Below the pieces are notes generated by a model. That model was not told where the DNA came from and ran no database searches. It was given only the letters and a program-made list of their open reading frames with translations. The translations under genes and the position numbers were made by a program. This document shows, piece after piece, positions 35,239 through 47,333 of a stretch of DNA of 64,000 bases. Position 1 is the stretch's first letter. Each line of letters opens with the position of its first letter. Origin of the DNA: Stereum hirsutum FP-91666 SS1 (taxonomy: Eukaryota; Basidiomycota; Agaricomycetes; Russulales; Stereaceae); assembly GCF_000264905.1 (NCBI RefSeq), contig NW_006763134.1:714336-778335 (forward strand), in the 5' to 3' direction.

Positions 35239-37534
35239 TGTTGGTTTGTGAGTGGACTCGGAGTGTTTTATTGGAAGGTAGCTTTCACTGGAGATGCGAC
35301 TCGATGAGAGACAAGGAAAAGAGAGCCTTCATGCTGCTTGTATATATACTCGTCCTACCATGCGTAAATACCGAACGTTCTTGCAGGCGATCTACCTGAA
35401 TTGAAGGCATTGTTGGGCGTAACATAGCCCCGAGCTATTCTGAACCAAAGGAGCGCTTGTGTTGACAGCAGATGGTCATGTTATCGCGCATGTGCACCAC
35501 CACCGGTCATGCACACAAGTTCTGCTCGGTTCGCTGTATGTTGACCAGTCCAACGTAGCATTGAGGGTGCCAAAATGATGGAGGATATTACCCCAAAACT
35601 CGTACGTTTGACACTCAGGGCAACGAGGTCAAAGGTTCTCTGGTCCCAGAAATGACGGTGCTCCAACGTCGGCACATACATAGATATTTTGCGCCATTGC
35701 TCGATGATTGGAAGCATCTGGAGAGGTTTTTGTTACGAGAGGACCGCAGAGGTGGAGAACTCGAGAGATAATTTTGAACGAGGGTACTCTGGGGTGATGT
35801 ATGTCTTTCGAACGTACATGGACATCCTTCATGGGTCAAGCATTGAGCTTTACTCGGCTCGATGGGTTACGGTCAGTCAAAAGGTGCATAGACAGAACCG
35901 AAATCGTCAAGAATAATCGCTCGTAAGTCCGCACAACCGTCGTCCGTCGACGTTGAGAGTAGTCCCCGACTCCGAGAATGACGCAATGAACGAGAGAGGG
36001 TCGATTCAGAGGCGAGTGCGCAGCGGCCATTATGTCCGAAGCCCGGAAATGGCAGTGAAGGAGACTATTCTCATGAACAGGGGTTCAAGGTCGAGCTTGC
36101 GGCTGGAGATGCAACCGAAAAAGCGAGCGTAAAACCATTGTTGAACCGAGGACATATCACAGGGCCGAGCAAAGACTTGAACGGTTCTCGATGAGCTGGC
36201 GCGAGATTGATCCAGAGCAAAGTAGTGACTCCATCGAGGTCTGAAGGGACCAAAACCCGAGAGAAACGGAGTAGCACAGATATGGCTTCAGCCCATCTGG
36301 ACGGTGTAGATCGTTAACGAACTATTCTTCCCGCTGAGTATGCACGTCTGAGCCTTCAGCCCGCCATGGTATCCTTGCATTATTTCGTTTCCGAACAGGA
36401 ACCATGCTCACTTTTGTCTCTGTCCCTTTTCTGTGGGCTCCGCCCTTCCCGCGGCCGAATAAACCGTTCGTCGTGATTAACGTAAATAACATGGCTCCGG
36501 ACAGGGAGTATCCACGTAGAAGCGAATATTTCAAGGAAACGGTAAGACGAATTGATCGTGAGGCCCCGAGTGATCCAGTATGTGGGTGTGGAATATGTGC
36601 GCACTTCCTACGAGAAAATTCCTGGGTAATGAGAGAGAGAGATGGTATACGGAAGGAAGAGAGGAGAAAAGAGCTCCATGGTGAGGGATTGCAATCGATG
36701 CCTCCGAGTCTGGAGCTGACGGGTGCGTAGATCATATGTGAAGAGGTGAAAGAGCTTACCAGGCTGTTCAAATACCTGGTGAAAGAAGGATAGGACGTGC
36801 CGAAAATTCCTATACTTCACCTTCATCGCTGTCACCAGATGGCAGAGACCGCTTCTCAAGCTTGAGCCTCGTGCGTCAAGACTGGACTCGTCATCTGTTG
36901 TCATCCTTCTTAAGACTAAGACATAAGTAATCTCGACATAACCATGCAACCGTCTATTGTGGTAGATGAAATCTCGCTTTGGAGAGTCTGGGGATGAAGT
37001 TTTTGTAGTTGGGTATCGAGGCCGTGGATGGTGCCAGCGGGGATAGCGACTGTAATTCACAGACCGCAAGCAAAACAAATCAGAGATATATACTGCTATA
37101 CGTGTCTGCAAGGCAAAAAATAAGAGGTATCAAGGCTTTGAGGAAGAGTAATGGAGTCGAGAGTCGAGCAAGTCGCGAACTCATTATCTTATCTTATCTT
37201 ATCAGATCGGGCAGAGAAGAATTTCCAAATGAATGACGCGGTGCGCCATGACACCGGTGCGAGGATGCCTGTTGGCTCAAAGCGTACGCGACCAACGCTT
37301 CCGTGAACAAGCGCTCGTCAGTTAACTTGACTTTTGCTATTCGACCGTTTGCGCTTGGTTTGCGCATCGACCCAGTTCAATTACACTCTATCTTGCTTTC
37401 GAATAGAAATCTGACCGGAACACGGAGGCGCAGAGGTGATTGTGCCGCTGGTTGTAGATCGACTGGCACATTTCACAACTAGACCAGATCGGGCCATCCC
37501 TCGAACAGTATAACTATCGCCACTCCCGGACGCG
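35239..37534. other. Gene-poor interval of 2.3 kb
   Basis: Upstream space of two divergent genes. Overlapping open frames occur near 36322-37111 (minus) and 36404-36730 (plus). The plus one reads DPVCGCGICAHFLREN and a charged segment but has no recognisable domain or splice support, so neither is called. A short (ATCTT)3 tract lies at 37186-37200. Confidence 0.4.
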
Positions 37535-40500
37535 ATGTCTTTTTTTCGAACGCCCCAACGCTTGTCCCAGTCCTCACAGGACCATCGCAATTCAGGCTTT
37601 CGCCGCTCGTCCAGAATGGCAGACAGTCCTGCTCAGCGCATCTTTGGCACTCCTGCTGACTCTGCTGTCGCCGATGATGAGCTCGCAAGCACAGCCAACT
37701 CCCCTTCCGCGCTGCCAAACCGTCGACCTAGTCGTATCTCATTCACTAAGAGGTCCAGTTTCTCGAGGTGGAGGAGTCAAGCTGACGAGGAGATGGGGGA
37801 TGGTGGTGGAGGGACGCCTGTGCCACCACCCATCCCAAGTGCGTTGCAGCAGTCGAACGAGAGCACGTCGACGCCACTTCCTATGTTATCTATGATTGTC
37901 TTGTCTATCGTGAGTGCTCTAGTCTTCCTGTCATTCTTTTGTTTCTAATACCGTAGCCTAAAGGCGCTACTGGGCGAGTTCTTGACCGCCAACGTATCTA
38001 TGCCCTTCCTCTTGTTCATGGTCGATGGTCCGTACACTCAGTCCATGTGTCTCCCCTCTGATATTCATGAGAATCTTTTCGCTCTACAGGCTTTGGAGTC
38101 CTGAACGAGGAAGCAGACGTCGGTTTCTGGACTGGAATACTCGGTACACCTTCCGTAGCATCTATTTCTATATGTCGTTCGTAGTCGTCTGACACTCGTT
38201 CACCTTGCCAGTCGCTGCTTTCTTCCTCACTCAGTTCATGACGTCACTTCTCTGGGTATGTGCTTTCATTTCGCTGCAACTATCTCTTCTTCTCTGGCCC
38301 TGGCGAGATCGTCTACAAAGCTTCGTTGTCTGTTCTTCGGTTCAGTTGGCGCAAGCGGTCTGTTGACGCGTCTGCTGATCTCAGCGTGCGCTAAACCCTG
38401 ATCGTGGTATCCGTACTTCCCTCACTTCCTGCTCATCCTTCTCCTTCGCAATCTCTAGGCCACCGTGGCGGACAAATACGGCCGGCGCCTTGTCCTCTTC
38501 GTCTCACTACTTGGAACCTCTTTCACCTGCTGCGCCTTCGGTACTTCCGTCACGCTCCGGGAGGCCATCGCCATTCGTCTCCTGCAAGGCATCTTTGGCG
38601 GTGCTGTGGGCGTCGCTCGAGGCTGTGTCACCGTCGTCACAGATCCCTCCAATGAAGGGAGGGCATACGCTATTCTTGGTTTTTGCTGGGGTTTCGGAGG
38701 TGTGGCGGGTGCAATCATTGGTGGAACTTGTAGGTGCTTGTTACATCCATTGACTGTTACAATCTGACTGATTGGGCCTCAGTCGAAAGCCCTGCAACTA
38801 AATGGCCGGGTATCTTTGGCTCTGTACCATTATTTGTAAAATACCCATACGTCTTGCCAACCATAATGGCAGCCTCTGTCACCTTCATCGGTCCGTATCT
38901 TCTACCACTCCCAATCCACCCTTTTCCGCTCATATATAGCCCTTTCAGGCTCTATACTCTCGCTCTTCCTCGGTCCAGATGGTGGTCCACGCACCGGTGC
39001 CATCCAACTCTCCGCCGAAAAAGATCTCTCAGGCAACGACCCAAACCACCCCACAATCCCCGAAGAAGACTCGGCGCCCGCCTCTCCTCTCCTCTCCCCC
39101 ACCCTCTCTCCCTCCGACACAGGTATCTACGGCTCTATCCGCCGCAAAGTAAAACATAAAGTATCAGACTACTTCGCCAACCGCGTCAAAGACGCGCACG
39201 CTAGCGATTCGCCTGGTGAAGCTGCGGTGCCCATGTCCATCCCTGGTTCTGGTTCTAATGCGGCAGCAGGTCAGAGCTCGAGAGCGGCGAGTCGGACGAG
39301 CAGGTTTAATGGATCTGCGTATGGTTATGGGGGTGCGTCCATGCCTAGAGCGAGTATGGCATTCCGTCAACGTCTCGAGTCGCGGGCTTCAGCTTCGGCA
39401 CAGCGGGGGTCGACTTCCTCGGGCACGATGCGTGGCCGCAGGGCGAGCGTTATCCCCGGTTCTCTCGGTGCTGGCGGTGCTGGTGGCGGGCATGAGGGCG
39501 GGGTGCCGAGTTCGTATGGACAGGGTGACCTGAATTTCGCGCAGAGGTTGTTGATGGCGAACGAGAATGCGGTGACGAATATCGCGGATCTGTGGGTTGC
39601 GAGTGCGATGAATGTGGATAATGAGGATGTGTTCGAGAGTGATTCGGAGATGGGAGGAGACGAGGATGCCGAGGATGATAACGACAACGACGATGACGCG
39701 GTGGGCCTCCGTGACGAAGACGAAGAGGACGACGACGAGCTCGATGGCTCGCCCGTTCGGTCTCGTGGAGAGGGAATGCCGTCGGTTTCACCTAGCGCAA
39801 GGCGGGGCAGACGAACATCTCAGGGCTCCAACTCAGTCAGTCAGAATCAAGTTTCCCTCGGCCACGGAACCCCTCGTCGTATGTTCGGCGCTGCTCCCGC
39901 CGCGCCCACCAGTCGATATCGCCCTTCCTTCGGTGTCTCGTCCGCAGGGCCACATTCACCTATGGGCAGGATGCCCTCGCTCAACCTCAACGCCAATGCC
40001 GTATCTCCATCTGAAGGTGCTACGCCCCCTGCGGTTGGCGGCGGGAACGTGGGCACGTTTAGGAGGATGAGCGCCGTACCGTCGATCTTTGCGCATCCGG
40101 GTGTGCAGACTCCGCCTGCTGTCCTCGAGGCGCAGAAATTGCTTGAGCTGGGCGACGAGGGGACGCCTGGCGAGGTGTTCTCTCCGTACTCGCCGTTGAG
40201 TGGAGACGCGCGGGGGGGTGGAGAAGCGCAGGGACTGGGGGTGGGTGGAGAGGCGGAGGTGGGGCAGGAGGAGCAGGGACAGGGACAGGGGCTGATGAAG
40301 CAGTTGCCGGTGATGATTATTGTGCAGTATGGGCTGTTGGCGCTGCATTCGACGACGCATGATATGATATTTTTGAGTTATTTGAATTCGTGAGTTTTTC
40401 GTCCCCCCCACGCCTTTGTTGTTTTGTGTGTGTGTTCGTTGTGGTTATGGATTATGGATGATGCTGATGGGTTGTTCGTGGAATTGGGTAGGCCGTACGA

Positions 40501-41420
40501 GAGTGGGGGGTTGAATCTGAATGCGGGACATTTCGCGCAGTTGACGGCGTTGATGTGTCTCGCGCAGATCGCGTATCAGTTCTATCTCTATCCGTGAGTA
40601 ACACTTCTCTCCATCCCTTCCATCCTGCATAATCATCTCTGACCTCTCCGTACCCCTCACAGTAACATCGGGTATGTTCCCCCACACATCATTCTCCCTC
40701 AGTTCTGCTGATTAACAAACCTGATATTGTTATCCACTAAGTCCTCCCCGTGGCCGATTCTCCCACCTCGCGATGTTCAGACTGGGTTCGCTCCTCTTTA
40801 TTCCTGGATATATCACAGTGACGTGGTATCGCGTGTTTGCGAGTGCGAGCGAGGACGGGAATTTCTTGTTGATGGCTTGTTTGGCGGTTTCTACGTGCGT
40901 TTTTTACTTCTCTTCCGCCCTTTCCCTTTCGTGCCATCGACCTTTCCGATCCGTGCCATTGACTGAGAGTGCTGGATTCCGTGCCGTGGACTGATGCTTT
41001 TGTGCGGAAATAGGGCCGTGAGGTTCTGCGGGAACACTTTCGCGTATACGGCGATTTCGATCTTGTTGAATTACAGTACGTTTTCCCATTCATTGTCGTA
41101 CCGCGTTTGGAGCCGATTTGTTGATGGAATTTTCTTTTGTGTGTGTGTTGTTCAGTGTCCCCGCCACACGTCGTGGGTCTCGCTAACGGAATCGCTCAGA
41201 GTATCGTCAGTTTGGCGAGGTGCTTCGGGCCTATTCTCGGTGGTTTGGTGAGTTCAAAGTTCAATTTTCTCGGATCCCGGCAGGGACGAACATAGCTGAC
41301 CATCGCGAATAGCTCTGGTCCGTCTCGGTCGAGGGGAACCCGTCAGGATATCCCATCGGTTTCTGGGTTTGCGCTGCCGTGTGTGCACTGTCGGTGTTGC
41401 ATAGCATGCTCATTCGCTGA
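37535..41420 (+). CDS. MFS transporter (DHA1 type) with long central loop
   Basis: Major facilitator superfamily permease with about ten exons and twelve predicted helices. The polar N-tail (MSFFRTPQRLSQSS...) is followed by EFLTANVSMPFLLFMV. The signature motif A lies in ATVADKYGRRLVLFVS; further helices are LLGTSFTCCAFG, LLQGIFGGAVGVARG and GFCWGFGGVAGAIIGG. A cytoplasmic loop of roughly 400 residues between helices 6 and 7 is rich in Ser, Gly and acidic runs (GDEDAEDDNDNDDDA). The second half resumes with VMIIVQYGLLALHSTTHDM and ends FWVCAAVCALSVLHSMLIR. Layout and motifs resemble yeast YCR023C-like drug:H+ antiporters; the substrate is unknown. The intron at about 38256-38459 is about 200 nt, unusually long for this gene. 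Confidence 0.9.
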
Positions 41421-42486
41421 GCGATTGGATACAGTGTTGCTTTGTTACGACTCTTACCCGCTTATGCCATGACTCGCATCTTTCTTGCTCTTCGCTTTCC
41501 TTACTTTTCGTCTTCTACCACTTGTAGTTTCCCGTCTGTCTTTTTCTCTTTATACCTCTTTTATCCGCTTCGCTTCGCTTTCGTTGATCGTCGGTCGCAT
41601 ACATATACTCATGGGACATTGATATGATATGATATCCGTTTGTTAACTTGAATTTCTCTCACTCTCACGTAGACTAGACTCGTCGGTCGTATCATAATGT
41701 TCTCCCGTCTCACTTCTTTCTTTCATGCGTTGTCGTTTACCGTTTACTTGACCATCTCGATCTCCAAGGCGTCACGCTTTCTGTCTATTAATCATAACGC
41801 AACGCAAGAATCCCACTAAATCGCTCACTCCGTCCGTAACTGACCCACATCCCTCAATATGCATCGATTTTCTTCTCCCCCACGAACACTTTTGTTAATA
41901 CTTCCCGCATGTTATCGACGTCTACTTTTTAGATAAGTACGATGGGTTGCGTTTCCTGGTTGTGTGATGTTTTTGTGTTCTGAATTGTCAGGGAAGGAGC
42001 CATACCGCTGCCGGTGACCGGCTGCTGATGGACGATCCGTAATTAACTGTATTTTGAAAAGCCGCATCCGGGATACTTTCTGGGTGGCGTGAGCACAATT
42101 GTTTGCTGTTGTTTGGCAGGTGATCGGGGATCGCCGTGTCATGCTCTGTCATCCCACGTGGCACGCGCGTCATGCACAACTGGCAGCGGGCGCTTATTCT
42201 AAGTTTGTTCTTTCTTCCGCTTCAACTCGAACATGGTGTGCGTTTTTTTGGTAAGTGATGTTCTGCTCCCCAAAGCTAAAAGATCATGGGTAGAGCTGGC
42301 GTTCATCTTGAACAAACAGTCGAAACCGGCGTCGTTGCTAGCACCAATATGACTTGCTTTCACTGACTCGCGCTTTGACTCTCTTCCAGATCTAAACCCA
42401 AATAGTACAGCTGTTGAGAGTCGCGATCCTCGCCTGTCTTGAACTACAACCCTTTGCGTGCTACGATCTGAACTGTTACTTTCATT
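41421..42486. other. Intergenic 1.07 kb
   Basis: Pyrimidine-rich trailer of the MFS gene and promoter of the F-box gene. A CACGTG E-box occurs near 42154. No coding sequence supported. Confidence 0.4.
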
Positions 42487-44615
42487 ATGTCACTGGTGAT
42501 TCGTGCCTGGCCTCTTCTGAGTGGCCAATCGCTGACTAAGATTTTCCCTTGTAGGTTGATCTCAACGAAGACTGCCTGAATGAATGTTTACGTATACTAG
42601 ACACTCGTTCGTTGACTCGATATGCCCTCACTTCGCGATCTGGGCACAACAGAGCCATGCGCCACCTTGTTCAGGATGTAACTTTAAAGCGTCGGGACCA
42701 GGCCTATGCCTTTTGCCAATGCGTCCTCAAATATAACCTCTGCCCCCTCATTATCCGCCTAAGTCTCACCGACGGTACATCCACCTCCTGCTCGTGTCCC
42801 TACGGCGTATTCTCCGACGCATTTGCGGAGGTCATCGAGAAGGCAGTCAACTTGATATCATTGTCATTCCGACGTGCCACACACCGCCCGCCCGAAGGTC
42901 AGAAGTTGGACTGGAATGCAGCCGCACTGTTGACGATGCAGAGTCGTATTTCCGAGACTTTGCGAGCACGGCCACCGACCACGTTATACGTTGACGGTGC
43001 CAATATGGAGGTACTACAGGTGCTCGAAGGCATTCAAGGCATCGAAAACCTCTCCCTAGGATATGACACCGACAAGGGCAGCGTCGGGGAGTCCCAGAGC
43101 ACCACTCTCGATAACATTGTCCGCCCCCTATCCCACACCCTACGCACATTGTCCCTGGGCCTCACTCGAATTCCTTCTTACCTAAATCTTACTACATCGC
43201 CGACGTCGGACGCGTTCTTCCAGTGCCCGAAAGTTCGTACCCTCACACTCCTAGGAAACGGACGCACACGAACGACCCTACCTCGCATTCTGCGCGCATT
43301 TCCTAACCTCACACGTCTAGCGCTCAACAGCCCTTCATCCATACTGCCTACTGGTCAATTACCCGAGAGCGATTTCGAAGAGGACGTGGAGTTGTCCGCA
43401 GAGTCACTCTGTGGTACATTGCCCGGGGAGCGTGGCCCAATGATCGAGTCCTTGAGCGCAGATGTCTTGATCCTCAAGACTTATGGGCCTCATTGGCCCT
43501 GCCTTCGGTTCCTCAACCTAACCTCAGGCCCCTGGATCTATCCTTCGAATTCCTTCCAGTCGTGCGTCGACGCGCTCAGCGGCTGTCCAATCGAAGCATT
43601 GATCCTGACGGTCTACCACACGGACAAAACATCCTTCTTCGGGAAATTGGTGGATGTTCTGCCAAAGGTGAGGTATCTGGAGTTGAGGACGAAGTTCATC
43701 ATGGGCGCAAGTCTGCAAGAGAGTATGGATCTGGTGCGTTAGGGCCCATTGTTACACTGCTTCCACACTTATCGATATAATTGTCGCTTATTGTCCGTCT
43801 ATTTCCCTGGCACGCAGCTTACACCCGACCTGGTGGACCCATACTCCCTTCGACATCTTCAGTATCTACGCGTTCACCTCGCCTCCTCAGTGCCACGGCA
43901 ACAGAGTATTGGCGTTGGCCATCTCGTCCCAAGGGGCCCTTCACGTTTATTCGCAGACACGATTTTATTCAGAGACACACGTTTATTCGTGGACACTATC
44001 CGACACAGGGCCGACGCCCAACGTCAGGAACAAGCCCTCGCATCGTCATTTTCGCAATCGTGGTTCCGCGACACGGCGGGCACTGATTCCGACCTGGCAA
44101 CGCCGACAGACAGGCGCAAATTCCCTAGTTTGAAGTGTGTGGAGGTATCGGGTTTGTATAGTGCTAACCCATTCCCGCAGTCCTCTTACTGGGGGATTTC
44201 GACTATGACCGGGACCCGTGACGGTGTGCAAGGTTCCGGAGGTTCCAAGAGCCCTTTGGATGCGATGATGGACAAGGAAGAGGCGGAGATGTTGAAGGAG
44301 CCTTATCTGTGAGTCCTTTGCTCCAGTTCGTCCCGTAGGATTTGAGATGAGGAGCTGACATGAGCTTGTGACGACCATATAGGAAAGAGTTCTTAGGCCT
44401 GCATTTGGCCTCATTCAATCGCATGTAGGATGCCAAGAGACATTGATACGTGGAATCGGAATGGGCTGGATATGTGGACGATGACGAGCTGGACTCTACC
44501 TTTCTCGGATGCCATACACTGGATACCAACCTATGACGGACATTTAGCAATCTTACGGATGGAGGTGGCATGGAAGCGATGGCGATGTAACATATTCTGT
44601 AGTGCTCAATTTTGA
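42487..44615 (+). CDS. F-box-like, leucine-rich hypothetical protein
   Basis: A 9-nt first exon (M-S-L, 42487-42495) splices into VDLNEDCLNECLRILDTRSL, an F-box-like helix set continuing TRYALTSRSGHNRAM. A long exon to about 43733 then carries irregular leucine-rich segments (LIIRLSLTDG, GIENLSLGYD, TLRTLSLGLTRIP, KVRTLTLLGNG, FPNLTRLALNS, LRFLNLTSGPW). A third exon from about 43818 gives SLRHLQYLRVHLASS and ends near MLKEPYL. The last exon is uncertain. Acceptor 44429 continues MPRDIDTWNRNGLD to a stop at 44615. Acceptor 44382 would add KEFLGLHLASFNRM and stop at 44429. F-box proteins generally recruit substrates to SCF ubiquitin ligases; the target is unknown. Confidence 0.72.
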
Positions 44616-44959
44616 TTTGCAACCGTGCTTGCGATGCTCCTCTGCGGAGCAATATATCGCATCTACCACTGTCAGCCATACTGCGCCACCGCCACAAGAA
44701 ACACAATTCGATTCGAATGCTGTACAAGGTATCTACCCGCACTCGAGCGAGTGCAGGGCTCTCCTATAATATTGTACATCGACCAGGACGATCATAAAGC
44801 TATGTGTAAAGTCCGAAGGTAAATCAAGAAAGTAGAATGTGTAAGGGGGGCGGGGGCTCTCAAACGCTCTGATACTATAGATACATATAAGATAGAATGT
44901 CCTCGGTCTCTCTCTCTCACACTAGTCTGTGAAACTCTCTGGACGCCCAATCCGACAAC
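44616..44959. other. Convergent 3' spacer
   Basis: 344 bp between converging stops; nothing specific seen. Confidence 0.4.
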
Positions 44960-46806
44960 TCAACCAGGCGAAACGACCTGGTTCTCCGGCAACCTCCCGC
45001 TCTCAAGATCGCCCCTCCTATGACGCATCACCTCCATCTCGACCTCCTCATACTCATGCTCCCCAATCTGCACCACAGATACCGGCACCGACCCAGTATA
45101 CTCCTCACCATTCCTGTATCCACCATCATCAAAGGCCAACTCCGACTCGGGACTGAACACCAGATTTAACCCAACGCCGCCGCCATCCCGCGTTGCACCA
45201 CTCGAGTCCGTCTCGCTCTCGGGGAGGAAATCGTCTGTGACGAGGAATATGGAGGTGAACTGGGTGCCGTTGCCGGTGAAAGCTTCGTTGCCGGTCACTG
45301 TGACGTTGGTGCCGGCGGTTGTCCGACGACGGGAGCGGGAGAGGGTGCGACGTCGCTTGCCATTGGGGGACGCGGGGTTTGTGGATGTGGCGGCGGCAAA
45401 GGAGTCCATTTGAAGCATTAGATGACAGCCCTGTGGTGATAATGGGACATGAGCAGTGAGATACACACCCAAGTACAAGGGATTTCGAAGGGTGAGGGGG
45501 AGTCACACGTGCCGCAAAGGACTCCAAGGATAGTAGCCAGCTAGATGGATGGAACAAAAAGACAAATCAGATCCTAGTTCGCGGGGAAATTGCACAAAGG
45601 GAATCATACTCGATGCCTGCTGATGATCCTTGACCTTTGATACCAAAAAAGAAGCCAACATTGACGCTGATAGCGGCTGTGACCTCCCACTGTGAGCCAT
45701 CCAATTCCACAAATCAAGACGACATAACACGGACCGAATATCACGAGAAATGCCCACGTCCCGTCCCTCACCACAAGGGTAAGGAGTGGCATACGGTTCC
45801 AACCATTTCGACATGCCTCCACAAACTTGACTAGCGTAAGGCCAAAAAGCAGAAGCTCAAACCCGACAAAAACACCGCTATCACCCACACCCACCAGTCG
45901 TATCACGTTAGTTTGGTGTCTGGCCAAGTGACATAGGATTAGGGGAAGGACGCACGCGAATACCATAAATAAAGGAGGCGTAGAGATGACTACGCAGTTT
46001 TCGTCCATCTCGACGGTTCCCGCAAGAAAAGCAAGAATCACTATCATAGTGATGACCTCGGCGACGAACAGAACAGCGAGGATTTTTGTGATCCGCTCGT
46101 TCTTGAGATATAGAGCACGAACTATGGTTTCGGCGGCATGAAAGCTAGTCAGCGAGCTTCGCGAGAGTACGCAAGAGGGCAGTCTACAAATGGTACGGTG
46201 AAGACCTTACCGCGTATTATGAGCATAACCTCGACGGCAGATATGACAACTTGCATACCCACTTCCTGGAAGATGAACCAGCTCGTGCATTGTCGTTTGG
46301 AGTACGTCAATGGCTTGGGAAGCACCTGTGTCGTGGAGAACATTGTTCCGCTAGGGTCGTTGGGACGGTGGACATCATAGTAAAGGTAGGGTTTAATTAC
46401 TGCTTGATAAAAACAGCAAGAAGGCCTTACATTTCGAAGATGAGTGGGATGTACCTGACGAAGAGATAAAGCCACTTCGCCCATGATGCATGAGGCTTTC
46501 TATGAAGGCATGGTTTAGATGTTCATTTTAGTGGTTTAGAGCAGCGGGCGTCAATCAGCGATCTTGGCAACTTTGCCTCCGTCAAAGAACGTGGCGAAGG
46601 AAGCACTCACGACCAGACCAGATCAACCTCTTCACCGAGTGTAATCAGGATATCATACACTATGAACGTGAACGCAGCGACTGGACGGAGAGAGAGAAAT
46701 TGAACCTTGAGCTCAGTCACTTCGCAGTATCAAGAGATGGACAAAATTTACCAGAGCTACGACTGACCACCTGTTGACCCCTAGCCTGCCTCACCAGCTC
46801 CTCCAT
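44960..46806 (-). CDS. DUF6533-domain seven-helix membrane protein (second)
   Basis: Minus-strand, multi-exon. The start MEELVRQARGQQVVSRS splices into VAAFTFIVYDILITLGEEVD and LVWS, the DUF6533 core, then WAKWLYLFVRYIPLIFEM. Later helices are CTSWFIFQEVGMQVVISAVE, VMLIIRVRALYLKNERITK (the conserved arginine/tyrosine segment), LAVLFVAEVITMIVILAFLA, VGFELLLFGLTLVKFVEAC and PLLTLVVRDGTWAFLVIFG. The hydrophilic tail (after LMLQMDSFAAAT) has a basic patch KRRRTLSRSRRR and several acidic stretches. The family is the same as the gene at 3375-5155 but the two are diverged, so this is not a recent local copy. Function is unknown. Confidence 0.82.
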
Positions 46807-47333
46807 CTCTAAAGACGCCCAGAGACACGGCAAAAGGAATGACAGCCGTGATGTAGACAGGAGCTCGAGAGATCAAGGAGAAGAGTAGCGAATCTGGTCA
46901 TCGCTCTGTGTTGACGGCGCCGCCTCAGATATATACGTTAGCAATAAGAGCCGTGAAGCCTATTGAGCTTCGTCCGTGATGCGTCAATATTGGAAGCCTG
47001 ACGAGCGTGCTTGCCGGACCCACATTGGAAGTGTTCCTGGCCTGAATGGGACATTGGTGTAAGATTTATCCCATTTACGGTTTGGATATGGGGATAAACC
47101 GGACTAAAGTCTATTTGTAGAATGGGGATGCGGTCAAAGGAGATTTGACGAGAACGCCTACCCTTCGCTATAACCGGCTCTTGCGTCAGCGCAACTTTGT
47201 CGCCGTCGACGTCCAACTGTAGTGAACAAGGTATTTGCGTAACAGTTAGTCATCTGACGACGAGCCTCAAGGATATTTGCGCTGCTGTTCGACATTTCTA
47301 TTTGCCAAGACGCCTCTCTTACTCTGAACTGTC
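46807..47333. promoter_or_regulatory. Divergent promoter, DUF6533 gene / CFAP20-like gene
   Basis: 527 bp between two start codons facing away from each other. A minus-strand frame from 47216 (TTG start) is open but does not fit the DUF6533 gene, whose own ATG and splice chain begin at 46806. Confidence 0.4.

Noticed and set aside
36404..36730. Plus frame with DPVCGCGICAHFLREN
   Set aside because: Single frame without start context, splice partner or known domain; an equally open minus frame overlaps it.
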